Shown in pieces: positions 49,867 through 59,349 of a stretch of 64,000 nt of DNA. The notes beneath the pieces were generated by a model. The model was not told the origin of the DNA and ran no database searches. It worked only from the letters and a program-made list of their open reading frames with translations. Position numbers and translations under genes: made by a program. The stretch is from Bernardetiaceae bacterium (GTDB lineage: Bacteria > Bacteroidota > Bacteroidia > Cytophagales > Thermoflexibacteraceae), in NCBI GenBank assembly GCA_025057115.1, contig JANWWZ010000004.1, positions 62,001-126,000 of the forward strand, read 5' to 3'. Each line of letters starts with the position of its first letter. The stretch's first letter is position 1.

Positions 49867-50895
49867 ATGAAGATTGTCATTCCGATGGCGGGCAAAGGCA
49901 CTCGAATGCGCCCTCATACCCTTACCTTGCCTAAACCCTTAATCCCTATTGCTGGAAAACCCATCGTACAACGCTTGGTAGAAGACATTGCCACTGTTTG
50001 CAATGAACCTATTTCAGAAATTGCCTTTATTATTGGGGATTTCGGCGCGCAAGTAAAAGGAGAGCTAGTAGCCATTGCAGAGCGCTTAGGAGCCAAGGCG
50101 AAGATATATTACCAAGACCAGCCTTTAGGCACGGCTCATGCGCTCCTGTGTGCAAAAGAATTTATCACTGGACCTTTGATCATTGCCTTTGCTGACACCC
50201 TCTTTAAAGCCGATTTCACTTTAGATACATCCTACGAGGGCATTATCTGGGTACAGCGCGTAGAGAATCCTTCCTCCTTTGGCGTAATCAAAGTAAATGA
50301 ACAAGGCTACATTACTGACTTTGTGGAAAAACCTTCTCATTTTGTTTCTGACCTTGCCATCATTGGCATTTACTATGTCAAAGACGGAGATATGCTACGC
50401 CAAGAAATGCAATACCTCCTAGACAACGACATCAAAGACAAGGGCGAATACCAACTCACCAATGCCCTAGAAAACATGAAGCGCAAAGGAGTTAAGTTTG
50501 TCCCTGGCCGAATCACGGAATGGTTGGACTGTGGCAATAAGGACAGTACCGTTGCTACTAACAGCCGTTATTTGGACTATTTACAGGAGCGACAAACTGC
50601 AGGTACTCTCAAAGAAACCCTTATTGCCTCTTCTGTAAAGAACTACAATAGCGTCATCATTCCGCCTGTTTACATCGGCGAGCGCGTAGAGTTGCACCAC
50701 AGCGTAATAGGACCGCATGTTTCCTTAGGCGCCAACACAGTGGTAAAAAATAGCATTATCAGTAACTCACTTATTCAGCAAAATGCCTTAATTGAAAACG
50801 CCGTGCTGGGAAACTCTATGCTAGGCAACCATGTTAAATATCATGGACATGTGGCAGATGTAAGTATCGGCGACTACACCCAAGTAAAAATCTAA
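49867..50895 (+). CDS. Sugar-phosphate nucleotidyltransferase with left-handed beta-helix C-terminus
   Basis: MKIVIPMAGKGTRMRPHTLTLPKPLIPIAGKPI; hexapeptide repeats at C-terminus; start moved from 49843 to ATG 49867. Confidence 0.92.
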   Translation: MKIVIPMAGKGTRMRPHTLTLPKPLIPIAGKPIVQRLVEDIATVCNEPISEIAFIIGDFGAQVKGELVAIAERLGAKAKIYYQDQPLGTAHALLCAKEFITGPLIIAFADTLFKADFTLDTSYEGIIWVQRVENPSSFGVIKVNEQGYITDFVEKPSHFVSDLAIIGIYYVKDGDMLRQEMQYLLDNDIKDKGEYQLTNALENMKRKGVKFVPGRITEWLDCGNKDSTVATNSRYLDYLQERQTAGTLKETLIASSVKNYNSVIIPPVYIGERVELHHSVIGPHVSLGANTVVKNSIISNSLIQQNALIENAVLGNSMLGNHVKYHGHVADVSIGDYTQVKI

Positions 50896-52646
50896 TGAAC
50901 TTTCGTTTATTGTTCAGTTTAGTTGCTGTAACATTGCTGGCGGAAGGAAAATTAATTGCTCAAAATCCCTCTGAAAGAGAAAGGCGCGCTTCCGTTGATT
51001 CTTTAGAAACAGAACGAGAGCTACGCGAAAATAGTGCCGAGTATCTTTTCATAGAGGCAATGCAGTATTTTATTTCCGAGAATTACTCCCAAGCACTGCG
51101 CACTTTAGAAGAAAGCCGCAAGCTCTCCCCTTATAACTCGGCTATTCTTTACCAAATAGCCCGCACTTACGCAAAGCTAGAAGACTACAACAACGCTTTG
51201 CGCTACATTCATCAAGCAGTGCATTTAGTCAATGACCATCCGCATTACCTTAGTTTGCTGGCAGAGATTTACCAAAAACTACAGCGCTATGCAGAAGCAG
51301 AAAAAACTTATGCCCGTTTGGTGGCATTGCGCCCCGATGAAATAAACTACTACTATGACTGGGCTAATACAATGCTTCATCAAAGCAAGTACAAAGAAGC
51401 AATACGAGTGTATGACCAGTTGGAAAAGAAAATAGGGCTCGACCCCCACCTCATTCAGCGAAAGCAAAGCCTTTACTTAGAAATTAATCAGCCAGAAGGA
51501 GCTTTAAAAGAAGGCAAAAAACTCATCGAAGCTCTGCCAGATGAAATAGAAAGCTACTTAACTCAAGCAGAACTGCTTCTTAACCTGAAGCGAATGGAAG
51601 AAGCGCGCAAGTTAATTGCCCAAGCAGAGCGTTTATTTCCCGATGACCCGCGCATCTTACTGCTTTCCGCTTCTTTAGCAAAAGAAAGTGGCAATCAACA
51701 AGAATGGCTGAAGAACCTGGAGCACGCCTTTGAAAATCCTTCGCTGGAAGCAGAACTGCGCTTGAGAATTCTCACTTATCTCTACGAAGAATCTCTTGCT
51801 AGCAAAGATGCTCAACTAAGGCAAGTGGCGCTTTCACTGGCAGAAAAAACCATCCAATTCTATCCTGATCATCCTCAGTTGCAAAGTGCATATGCTGCTA
51901 TTTTGCTGGAAAATGGCAAGTTGGCAGAAGCAAAGGTTTTTTACCAAAAAGCGGTCCAACTCAATGGTGATAATTATCAAGCATGGGTAGGGCTGATTCG
52001 GATCGATGTAATGACGCAAAACTACAAGGACTTAGCCCTACACACCGAACAAGCCTTAGAGTACTACCCCAATAACGCTACTTTTTTGCTTTACAATGGC
52101 ACAGCGCATTTAGTCCATCATCGCTACGACGAGGCAGTAGAAGCCTTAGAGCAAAGTTTGCTACTGGCTGCAGGCAATCGCGAACTGCTACAAAACATTT
52201 ATGCCCAGCTAGGAGATGCCTACAATGGACAAAAGCAATATCAAAAGTCCGACCAAGCGTATGAGGAAGCACTTATGTACGATCCTAACAATCGACATGT
52301 ACTTAACAACTACAGTTACTTTTTAGCTCTTCGTCGCCAGAATTTAGACAAAGCCAAAGAAATGTCTTCGCGCTTGGTTAAGTTAGAGCCTGAGAATGCT
52401 TCTTATTTAGATACCCACGGTTGGGTATTGTACGTGCGCGGTGAATACCAAGCGGCTTTGCCCTTCTTAGAAAAAGCAGCGCGTTTGAATCCTTCTCATC
52501 CTACCATTGTAGAGCACTATGGGGATGTACTTTTTAAAATCGGCAAGGCAGAGGAAGCCCTTAAGTACTGGCAACTGGCTCAGAAAAACGGAGGAGATAG
52601 TCCCCTGCTCAAGCGCAAAATAGCTGAAAAAAAGTTAGTGGAATAG
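50895..52646 (+). CDS. Tetratricopeptide-repeat protein
   Basis: Many TPR units; TAATG overlap with upstream gene. Confidence 0.9.
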   Translation: MNFRLLFSLVAVTLLAEGKLIAQNPSERERRASVDSLETERELRENSAEYLFIEAMQYFISENYSQALRTLEESRKLSPYNSAILYQIARTYAKLEDYNNALRYIHQAVHLVNDHPHYLSLLAEIYQKLQRYAEAEKTYARLVALRPDEINYYYDWANTMLHQSKYKEAIRVYDQLEKKIGLDPHLIQRKQSLYLEINQPEGALKEGKKLIEALPDEIESYLTQAELLLNLKRMEEARKLIAQAERLFPDDPRILLLSASLAKESGNQQEWLKNLEHAFENPSLEAELRLRILTYLYEESLASKDAQLRQVALSLAEKTIQFYPDHPQLQSAYAAILLENGKLAEAKVFYQKAVQLNGDNYQAWVGLIRIDVMTQNYKDLALHTEQALEYYPNNATFLLYNGTAHLVHHRYDEAVEALEQSLLLAAGNRELLQNIYAQLGDAYNGQKQYQKSDQAYEEALMYDPNNRHVLNNYSYFLALRRQNLDKAKEMSSRLVKLEPENASYLDTHGWVLYVRGEYQAALPFLEKAARLNPSHPTIVEHYGDVLFKIGKAEEALKYWQLAQKNGGDSPLLKRKIAEKKLVE

Positions 52647-52688
52647 GCAAATCGCGTTAAGTTTGCAGCATCTTCAAGCTATACACTC

Positions 52689-53468
52689 ATGCGAATCATT
52701 GGCATCAATATTTGCCTTTTACTGGTGGGGCTATTGACTCAAGCCTGCCAGAAACCACCTGCTGCTACTACTCCAGACAATACCCCTACTAAGCCCCTTT
52801 CTGCTCGTAAGGAAGAGGCGAGCTATAGCTTTCAACCCTTTGAAAATTTTACTTATTTAGTCATCAAAGGGCGGTTGGTCTTTGTTAACAACGGTCGAGA
52901 TGTTAATACCAATGCAGATATTCGCATAAAAAAAGATAGCGCTATCTGGGTTTCGCTGCGCCCTGGATTGGGTATAGAAGCAGCGCGCGTGTTTATTACG
53001 CCTGATTCTGTGCGCATCTTGGACAAACTCAACAACGATTTTTTAGGCTTTACTTTTGACTCCTTGAGCAAACGCCTCAACATACCCGTTGATTTTCAAC
53101 TAGTTCAACATACCTTGCTAGGCAATCTTCCCACTGACTTGCGCCAAGCCAGTCCTATGCTTGAAGGGGAGCAGTTCATTTTGCGCCGTCAAAAAAGCAA
53201 CTTGGACATGATAGGGTATGTAGGTACGCGCACTGCTAAACTGGAGAAACTCTCGCTGAAAGACCAAGCGGCTTCTAATTTTTTAGAAGCAGTGTACGGA
53301 AACTTTACAACGGTGGAAAATATGCTGTTTCCTTTCGTGTGCAATGCCGATGTTTCTTTTGAGCCTCCTGGAGGAAACCGCACTTCTCTGGCATTTCGAT
53401 TTACGCACACTAAGGTAGAAATCACTCAAGAGCCTTTACAATTTCCCTTTTCTAGGGGCAACCGATAA
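52689..53468 (+). CDS. DUF4292-like outer-membrane lipoprotein
   Basis: Lipoprotein-like signal ending in C (LLTQAC); FTYLVIKGRLVFVNNGRDVNTNADIRIKKDSAIWVSLRPGLGIEAARVFITPDSVRILDKL. Confidence 0.8.
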   Translation: MRIIGINICLLLVGLLTQACQKPPAATTPDNTPTKPLSARKEEASYSFQPFENFTYLVIKGRLVFVNNGRDVNTNADIRIKKDSAIWVSLRPGLGIEAARVFITPDSVRILDKLNNDFLGFTFDSLSKRLNIPVDFQLVQHTLLGNLPTDLRQASPMLEGEQFILRRQKSNLDMIGYVGTRTAKLEKLSLKDQAASNFLEAVYGNFTTVENMLFPFVCNADVSFEPPGGNRTSLAFRFTHTKVEITQEPLQFPFSRGNR

Positions 53469-53480
53469 AAACAAGCCTTT

Positions 53481-53951
53481 TCAAGAAGTTGCCTTGTGCT
53501 GAGTGGCAGGCTCGGGGAGTGCGTCTTTGGCTCCCTGATCCTCTGATACAAGCCATGCCACAGCTTCTTGCTCACTGGTAAAAAAGCCGCTTTGTAAGGG
53601 TAAATTACTTTCTCGAAACTTATAACGGGCTTGTATTACAGATACCTGACCAAAAACAGAGGTAGGGTGTAAAATAGCTACTTTTGTTAGACCTGCTTGT
53701 ACTGCTCGAGGCAACCAGTCGGTTACCAACCATTCTAACGTAGCAGGGTTAACCGCTTCCAATTTGCGCAGGTCTTGCATCATGAGCTTGCCTCTACCTA
53801 CTGTAAAATGAATCAGTATCTGTTCCATAATTTCTTGCATTGCTTGAGCTGGAACGAATCCTTTCCATTGATAGTAAAAAATATTGTTTTCCTCTAACCA
53901 TCCCGCTAACACATGCGAATTATCTAAGACTGCTAGCCTCATCATTTTCAA
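53481..53951 (-). CDS. STAS/SpoIIAA-like hypothetical protein
   Basis: ORF; GRGKLMMQDLRKLEAVNPATLEWLVTDWLPRAVQAGLTKVAILHP resembles SpoIIAA-like/STAS-related proteins. Confidence 0.6.
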   Translation of the reverse strand: MKMMRLAVLDNSHVLAGWLEENNIFYYQWKGFVPAQAMQEIMEQILIHFTVGRGKLMMQDLRKLEAVNPATLEWLVTDWLPRAVQAGLTKVAILHPTSVFGQVSVIQARYKFRESNLPLQSGFFTSEQEAVAWLVSEDQGAKDALPEPATQHKATS

Positions 53952-54196
53952 ATTTACCGCTATTAACTGTACTTAGTATGTGAAAGTTATTAAGATGAAA
54001 TGAACCTTCGGTAAATATTTTTGGCATCTATTCAAAGGCAATGAACCCTTTCGCTGCCCGACAAATGGGGAGGTAAAAACGCCTTTAGGTTTTAGTGCCC
54101 TAGAATTCTTCCTTGCTAACGCTTTTTTCTAAAGCTGACTCTTTTTCGCCTTATGCAATCCAAAGCTCAAAAAAATCTAAGCCAATCCCTTGACTT

Positions 54197-54212
54197 TACG
54201 AAACATTTCGTA
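54197..54212 (+). promoter_or_regulatory. Candidate BlaI operator 1: TACGAAA-CA-TTTCGTA
   Basis: Perfect 7-bp inverted repeat upstream of blaI-like gene. Confidence 0.7.
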
Positions 54213-54223
54213 TAGCTTCGTGG

Positions 54224-54239
54224 TACGAAAGTTATCGTA
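54224..54239 (+). promoter_or_regulatory. Candidate BlaI operator 2: TACGAAAGTTATCGTA
   Basis: Shares TACGAAA...TCGTA with operator 1, one mismatched pair, 27-bp register. Confidence 0.65.
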
Positions 54240-54259
54240 TTACATTACTAATCGAAGCT

Positions 54260-54649
54260 ATGAAAGCTGATCAGTTAAAACCCACGGAAGCCGAGCTAGA
54301 AATTTTGCAGGCACTTTGGGAAAAAGGACCTTGTACAGTTCGGCAAGTGCATGAACACCTTTGCCGCCGCAAAGAGACAGGTTACACCACCACGCTGAAA
54401 ATCATGCAAATCATGACCGAAAAAGGCTTGCTAAAGCGCGATGAAACTCAGCGCACCCATGTTTATCATGCCAACGTAGAAGAAAAAGACGTTAAGAGGC
54501 AGTTATTAGACCGCTTTTTGGAAACAGTGTTCGGCGGTTCGGCTACTGCTTTAGTCATGCATGCTCTGGGCAATAAGCAACCTTCTTTGGAAGAGCTCCA
54601 GCAAATTCGCCAATTAATAGACCAAATAGAGAAAGGAGGTGCGCAATGA
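54260..54649 (+). CDS. BlaI/MecI/CopY-family transcriptional repressor
   Basis: LKPTEAELEILQALWEKGPCTVRQVHEHL...GYTTTLKIMQIMTEKGLLKRDETQRTHVYHA. Confidence 0.95.
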   Translation: MKADQLKPTEAELEILQALWEKGPCTVRQVHEHLCRRKETGYTTTLKIMQIMTEKGLLKRDETQRTHVYHANVEEKDVKRQLLDRFLETVFGGSATALVMHALGNKQPSLEELQQIRQLIDQIEKGGAQ

Positions 54650-56589
54650 TTCGTAACCGCTTGCTTGTAGAGGCATTAGGCTGGGCTATTGTGCATTCGC
54701 TCTGGCAAATTGCGTTGCTAGCATTGCTCTGCGCTATCGCTCTTAGCTTGCTGCGGAATTTCTCAGCCAATCTTCGTTATTGGATTGGAATGGGCTTCAT
54801 GACTGCTTCATTGATTGCTTTTGTTGGTACGTTGGGTTGGCATTACAGCATCGCAAGTCCACCTTCGCAAGAGATTGGAATGACAAACCAGTTCATGAGT
54901 TTGCCTACAACTGTAGTAAATGAACATGCTCTTAATTACTGGCATCTCCTTCTCAACTGGATCGATGAGCAACTGGTCCTGATAGTTACTTTGTGGTTAG
55001 TAGGAGTGGTGTTTTTCTCCATCCGCTTAGGAGTTGGTTTGTGGCAAACGCAGCGGCTGCGCACTGTAGGTGTCAGACCAGTGGATCCCCTCTGGGAAGA
55101 ACGCTTGCAGTCCTTAATAAGAGCCATGAACTTGCAACTACCTGTTCAACTAGCTGAATCTGTGTTAGTACGCACTCCTGTGGTAGTAGGATGGCTTCGA
55201 CCTGTTATTTTGTTGCCTGTAGGTCTGCTCACTACTCTTTCGCCGTCAGAAATAGAATGCATTTTAGCCCACGAGTTAGCCCATATTCGCCGCTGTGATT
55301 TTTTACTCTACATTTTGCAGTCTGTAGCAGAAACGCTGCTTTTTTACCATCCCGGGATATGGTGGCTATCGGCACAAATCAACCAAGAGCGAGAACATTG
55401 CTGTGATGATATTGCTATCGGCGTTACAGCCAGCAAGCTCACTTATGCCAGAGCATTGGCTGAACTGGCGCAGTGGTCTTTATCCACACAAGGTAAAGCA
55501 ATGTTGGCAGTATCGGCGGCGGGTAAATCGGAGGGTAGTCTCTTTGAGCGCATCAAGCGCATTTTGCAGCCTAACCAATCTGTTGATGACGCGCTGCGGC
55601 GTTTCCCTTTGCGTTTTGTTATCGCTTTGGTGCTTTTCGCAGGAGCATTAATGCTTTCTTCTTTCAAGGAGCCAGCGGAAGCAGCCGAAAAAGCCGTTGT
55701 GTATGCGCAAAAACTCATCCAACAAGCAGAAGAGGCGCTCACTGATTGGGAATCTCCTTTCCAAGATACTACCAAGAAAAAGACTACTACTAAAGTAACA
55801 GTAATTAAGCAAGAAGGTCCGCAGCGCGATACAGTAGTAGTGGAAGGCGATGAGGTAATTATCAACTTGGGGCATAGCGGTCCGGTAATTTCTCACCCAT
55901 TCATTAAGCGTGTAGATTCCCTTCGGATTAAGTTAGTTCACATAGATAGCCTTATGCGAAAGTTGAGTTTATCGGATAGCAGCCTAACCAATCGCTGGGA
56001 CGCCACAATTATTATGGCTAGACCTTCAGAAAAAATGCTGCTTAAAATAGATAGCCTGCAGATGAATGCCGATCGCCTCCATCGAGAAATTGACAATCTG
56101 CACATATTCATCGATACCGTTCTAACGCTTCGCCACTTGCGTTCTTCTGGAGAAGAATCAGAGCATCAAAGGCAATTACTAGAAAAAACGCTAGAACAGT
56201 TGCGCAAAAATCAACAGCTTAGCAAAAAACAACTCGAACAAGTGGAAAAAGCCTTGCAAAAAGCCCTTGAAGAAGCCAGCAAGCAACAGCATCAGAGAAC
56301 AATGCCGAAAGATGAGTTTATCAAGATAGATAGTTTGCTCAATCTTAGGACCAAGCTCTTGCAGGACAGTGTTTTGGAGAAGTTAAGAAACCTCAAAACG
56401 CAATGGCGCGTCAAGATTTCCAACAACAGTGAAGAATATTTTTTCATAGCTGATGAAAATTCTGATTACTTTATCAACGGCAAGCCAGCAACTAAGGAGG
56501 AATTTAAAAAGATTCCTCTTCAACAAATCAAAGAAATTGCCATAGAGAAGAAAAATGGCAAAAGCATAGTGCGGATCATCACCAAATAA
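54646..56589 (+). CDS. M56-family (BlaR1/MecR1-like) membrane metallopeptidase with non-PBP sensor region
   Basis: CILAHELAHIRRCDFL, EREHCCDDIAI; TM helices; ATGA overlap with blaI-like gene; coiled-coil C-terminal half. Confidence 0.92.
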   Translation: MIRNRLLVEALGWAIVHSLWQIALLALLCAIALSLLRNFSANLRYWIGMGFMTASLIAFVGTLGWHYSIASPPSQEIGMTNQFMSLPTTVVNEHALNYWHLLLNWIDEQLVLIVTLWLVGVVFFSIRLGVGLWQTQRLRTVGVRPVDPLWEERLQSLIRAMNLQLPVQLAESVLVRTPVVVGWLRPVILLPVGLLTTLSPSEIECILAHELAHIRRCDFLLYILQSVAETLLFYHPGIWWLSAQINQEREHCCDDIAIGVTASKLTYARALAELAQWSLSTQGKAMLAVSAAGKSEGSLFERIKRILQPNQSVDDALRRFPLRFVIALVLFAGALMLSSFKEPAEAAEKAVVYAQKLIQQAEEALTDWESPFQDTTKKKTTTKVTVIKQEGPQRDTVVVEGDEVIINLGHSGPVISHPFIKRVDSLRIKLVHIDSLMRKLSLSDSSLTNRWDATIIMARPSEKMLLKIDSLQMNADRLHREIDNLHIFIDTVLTLRHLRSSGEESEHQRQLLEKTLEQLRKNQQLSKKQLEQVEKALQKALEEASKQQHQRTMPKDEFIKIDSLLNLRTKLLQDSVLEKLRNLKTQWRVKISNNSEEYFFIADENSDYFINGKPATKEEFKKIPLQQIKEIAIEKKNGKSIVRIITK

Positions 56590-56613
56590 CTCTTGCATTA
56601 ATGGCGATCGGTC

Positions 56614-56647
56614 AATTTCCAGCAGTCTTTTTGGGCTGCTGGAAATT
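56614..56647 (+). terminator. Terminator-like hairpin
   Basis: Perfect 12-bp arms AATTTCCAGCAG / CTGCTGGAAATT. Confidence 0.65.
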
Positions 56648-56679
56648 TGTAATTTCAAGGGGTTAATTTTTTTACTCCT

Positions 56680-58152
56680 ATGTTTACAATTGGTTACGAC
56701 GTAGGCAGCTCTTCAATTAAAGCTGTTTTATTTGATGTTGCCAATAACGTGGCAGTGGCTTCAGTGTCGGTTCCGAAAGAAGAAATGCCGATGGAAGCTC
56801 GGCAACCAGGATGGGCAGAGCAATCGCCATTGATGTGGTGGGAATACGTACAGCAAGCAACTCGTCAATTGTTTGAGCAAGCTCCTCAGATTGCTCCTGA
56901 GCAGGTGCGCGCCATTGGTATTTCCTACCAAATGCATGGTCTTGTATTAACCGATCAGCAGGGCAATCCACTGCGACCAGCCATCATTTGGTGTGATAGC
57001 CGCGCCGTTCCCATTGGGGAAAAAGCCTTGCACGCCATTGGAGAGCAGCAATGTTTATCCGCTTTGCTCAATTCTCCAGGCAATTTTACGGCTTCTAAAC
57101 TGCGCTGGGTAATAGAACAAGAGCCAGCGATATATCAACAAGCCCGCTACTTTATGCTGCCTGGCGACTTTATTGCCTTCAAAATGACTGGCAAAGCTAC
57201 AACTACCGCTTCAGGTCTTTCAGAAGGCACTCTTTGGGATTTTCAGCAGCAACAGCCCGCATTTTGGCTTATGCAACACTGGCAAATTGCTCAAGCAATG
57301 TTGCCCGAAATAGTTCCTACCTTCGGAGAGCAAGGCTATTTAACTCAAGAGGCTGCACAACTGTTAGGGCTTTCTGCAGGTATTCCCGTTGCTTATAGGG
57401 CTGGAGACCAGCCTAACAACGCTTTTTCGCTCAACGTGCTTCATCCAGGGGAAGTAGCAGCTACAGCAGGTACCTCAGGGGTAGTGTATGCCGTTGGCGA
57501 GAAAGCCCAGCCCGATATGCAAATGCGTTTTAATACTTTTTTGCATGTCAATCATACTTCTCAGTCGCCTCGGTTGGGAGCCTTGCTGTGTGTTAATGGA
57601 ACAGGTAGCCTTTATGCATGGTTAAGACGCACCCTATGCCCCGAGCTCTCTTACCAGCAGATGAATGAATTAGCCGCTACCGCGCCAGCGGGTGCTGACG
57701 GAGTGCGACTATATCCCTTTGGCAATGGTGCGGAACGCATGTTAGGCAATCGCGACGTAGGAGCTTCCGTGGCTGGGTTGCAGTTCAACCGCCATCATCG
57801 AGCTCACTTGTTGCGAGCTGCTCAAGAGGGAGTCGTATTTGCTCTATGGTATGGCATGAAAGCTATGCAAGAAAGTGGTTTTCAGTTTCATACCATTCGC
57901 GCTGGGCACGCTAACATGTTTTTGAGTCCGCTTTTTGCCCAAACCCTTGCCAGCCTTAGCGGAGCTGTAATAGAGTTGTACAATACCGACGGAGCGCAAG
58001 GAGCGGCTCGAGGTGCTGCCGTAGGGGCGGGTTGGGTCTCTATGCAAGAGGTTTTCAAAGGGCTGCAAGTAATTGAAAAAATACAACCAGATAGCGCCCA
58101 ACAAGTAACCTTAAAGCAGGTATATGCGCATTGGGAAGCAGCTTTGCAATAA
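56680..58152 (+). CDS. xylB: Xylulokinase (FGGY family)
   Basis: TIGYDVGSSSIKAVLFD, RAIGISYQMHGLVLTDQQGNPLRPAIIWCDSRA, GDQPNNAF. Confidence 0.9.
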   Translation: MFTIGYDVGSSSIKAVLFDVANNVAVASVSVPKEEMPMEARQPGWAEQSPLMWWEYVQQATRQLFEQAPQIAPEQVRAIGISYQMHGLVLTDQQGNPLRPAIIWCDSRAVPIGEKALHAIGEQQCLSALLNSPGNFTASKLRWVIEQEPAIYQQARYFMLPGDFIAFKMTGKATTTASGLSEGTLWDFQQQQPAFWLMQHWQIAQAMLPEIVPTFGEQGYLTQEAAQLLGLSAGIPVAYRAGDQPNNAFSLNVLHPGEVAATAGTSGVVYAVGEKAQPDMQMRFNTFLHVNHTSQSPRLGALLCVNGTGSLYAWLRRTLCPELSYQQMNELAATAPAGADGVRLYPFGNGAERMLGNRDVGASVAGLQFNRHHRAHLLRAAQEGVVFALWYGMKAMQESGFQFHTIRAGHANMFLSPLFAQTLASLSGAVIELYNTDGAQGAARGAAVGAGWVSMQEVFKGLQVIEKIQPDSAQQVTLKQVYAHWEAALQ

Positions 58153-58192
58153 AAGTTGCCAAATAGATAAAAAAATATACGTGCTTAGCAAA

Positions 58193-58252
58193 CATACCCA
58201 TCAGCTATTTCATTAAGAGCGCACTCTTTGATGGGATGCGGTGTAATTTTTT
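58193..58252. terminator. Nested hairpin between convergent genes, probable bidirectional terminator
   Basis: CAT-a-CCCATCA...TGATGGG-ATG outer stem, AAGAG-CGCA-CTCTT inner hairpin, T-rich tract on both outer sides. Confidence 0.5.
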
Positions 58253-58368
58253 GTATTTTGCTGTCTTATTATGCTGCACAGAGTGGTTATCAGACTTGGC
58301 GTTGAAGTGGTTTTTGGACCTAGCGCCTTTCAACAAACTTTATTTGGGAAGTTAGTGGTGATAGAGGG

Positions 58369-59313
58369 TTATTTATGAGTGCTGGAGCTGTCTGAGAGGG
58401 GAATTTTCAAGCGGTAGGTTTTTCCTTTGGGCACTTTTAGCTGCTCGCTGAGTAACCACTCGTTCATATGGCGGAAGGTGCGGTAGTGAATTCCTCTGGC
58501 AGCAGCAAACTGGACCAAGCTAGGGATATCCTCTCGGACTTCTTCTATTGTAAAATGAGGCAAGGGCTGTTGAGGCAACAGGGGAATTTTGTATTTCTCT
58601 GGATGGGACATGATTTCTTTCAACGCTAAAGTGCGATAGACAAAACGCGTAGTTTGTACCCCCAGTTCGAGGTCGTAAAAGCTATTTTTCCTTTGCCGTT
58701 TCATTGCCCAGCTAAATACCTCTGCTCCCATGTTATAAGCTGCCAGGGCATTGGTCCAACTACCTACTTGTTGGTAAAGCATTTTGAGGTATTTACAGGC
58801 TGCGCGGGTGCTTTTTTCCACGTCTAGGCGTTCATCCACTTGAGGAGTGACTTCCAACCCCATAGCTTGGGCAGTAGCTGGCATGAGTTGCCAAAATCCT
58901 GCTGCTCCTGCTGGCGAAAATGAGTTGGTAAGTGCACTTTCTACTACAGCAATGTATTTTAAATCTTCGGGTAGTCCTTCCTGCTTTAAAATTTGGCTAA
59001 TCAAGGGCAGCCAAATGGAGGCACGGCGCACAAGCAAAATATTATTGGCGCTCCAGTAGGCATGTATATGCAGCTCGCGGTCAAAATATTCGCGTACTTC
59101 GGGGCGTTTAAGGGGTACTACCTCGCCACAAAATTCAAAAAAGTCAGGGACATATACATTGAAAATTGCTTCTGTTTGTTTATATCCACCCGAAAACTCC
59201 CATTTCTTAAGCTCGTAAATAGCTATGGCAATGACAACCAATAAAGTGATAGTAATGAATACACCTTTGATGTTCTTCATTCTTGTCCCCAAGTTTTGGA
59301 AAAAAACTTGCAC
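58369..59313 (-). CDS. Lytic transglycosylase (SLT domain) membrane-anchored protein
   Basis: IAVVESALTNSFSPAGAAGFWQLMPATAQAMGLEV...ALAAYNMGAEVF. Confidence 0.93.
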   Translation of the reverse strand: MQVFFQNLGTRMKNIKGVFITITLLVVIAIAIYELKKWEFSGGYKQTEAIFNVYVPDFFEFCGEVVPLKRPEVREYFDRELHIHAYWSANNILLVRRASIWLPLISQILKQEGLPEDLKYIAVVESALTNSFSPAGAAGFWQLMPATAQAMGLEVTPQVDERLDVEKSTRAACKYLKMLYQQVGSWTNALAAYNMGAEVFSWAMKRQRKNSFYDLELGVQTTRFVYRTLALKEIMSHPEKYKIPLLPQQPLPHFTIEEVREDIPSLVQFAAARGIHYRTFRHMNEWLLSEQLKVPKGKTYRLKIPLSDSSSTHK

Positions 59314-59349
59314 AAAATGCGAAACAATTGCCTAGTGGGATTGAGCGCA

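Noticed and set aside
53950-54190. Possible small RNA in the gap before the blaI-like gene
   Set aside because: Only weak short hairpins seen; no promoter-terminator pair could be supported
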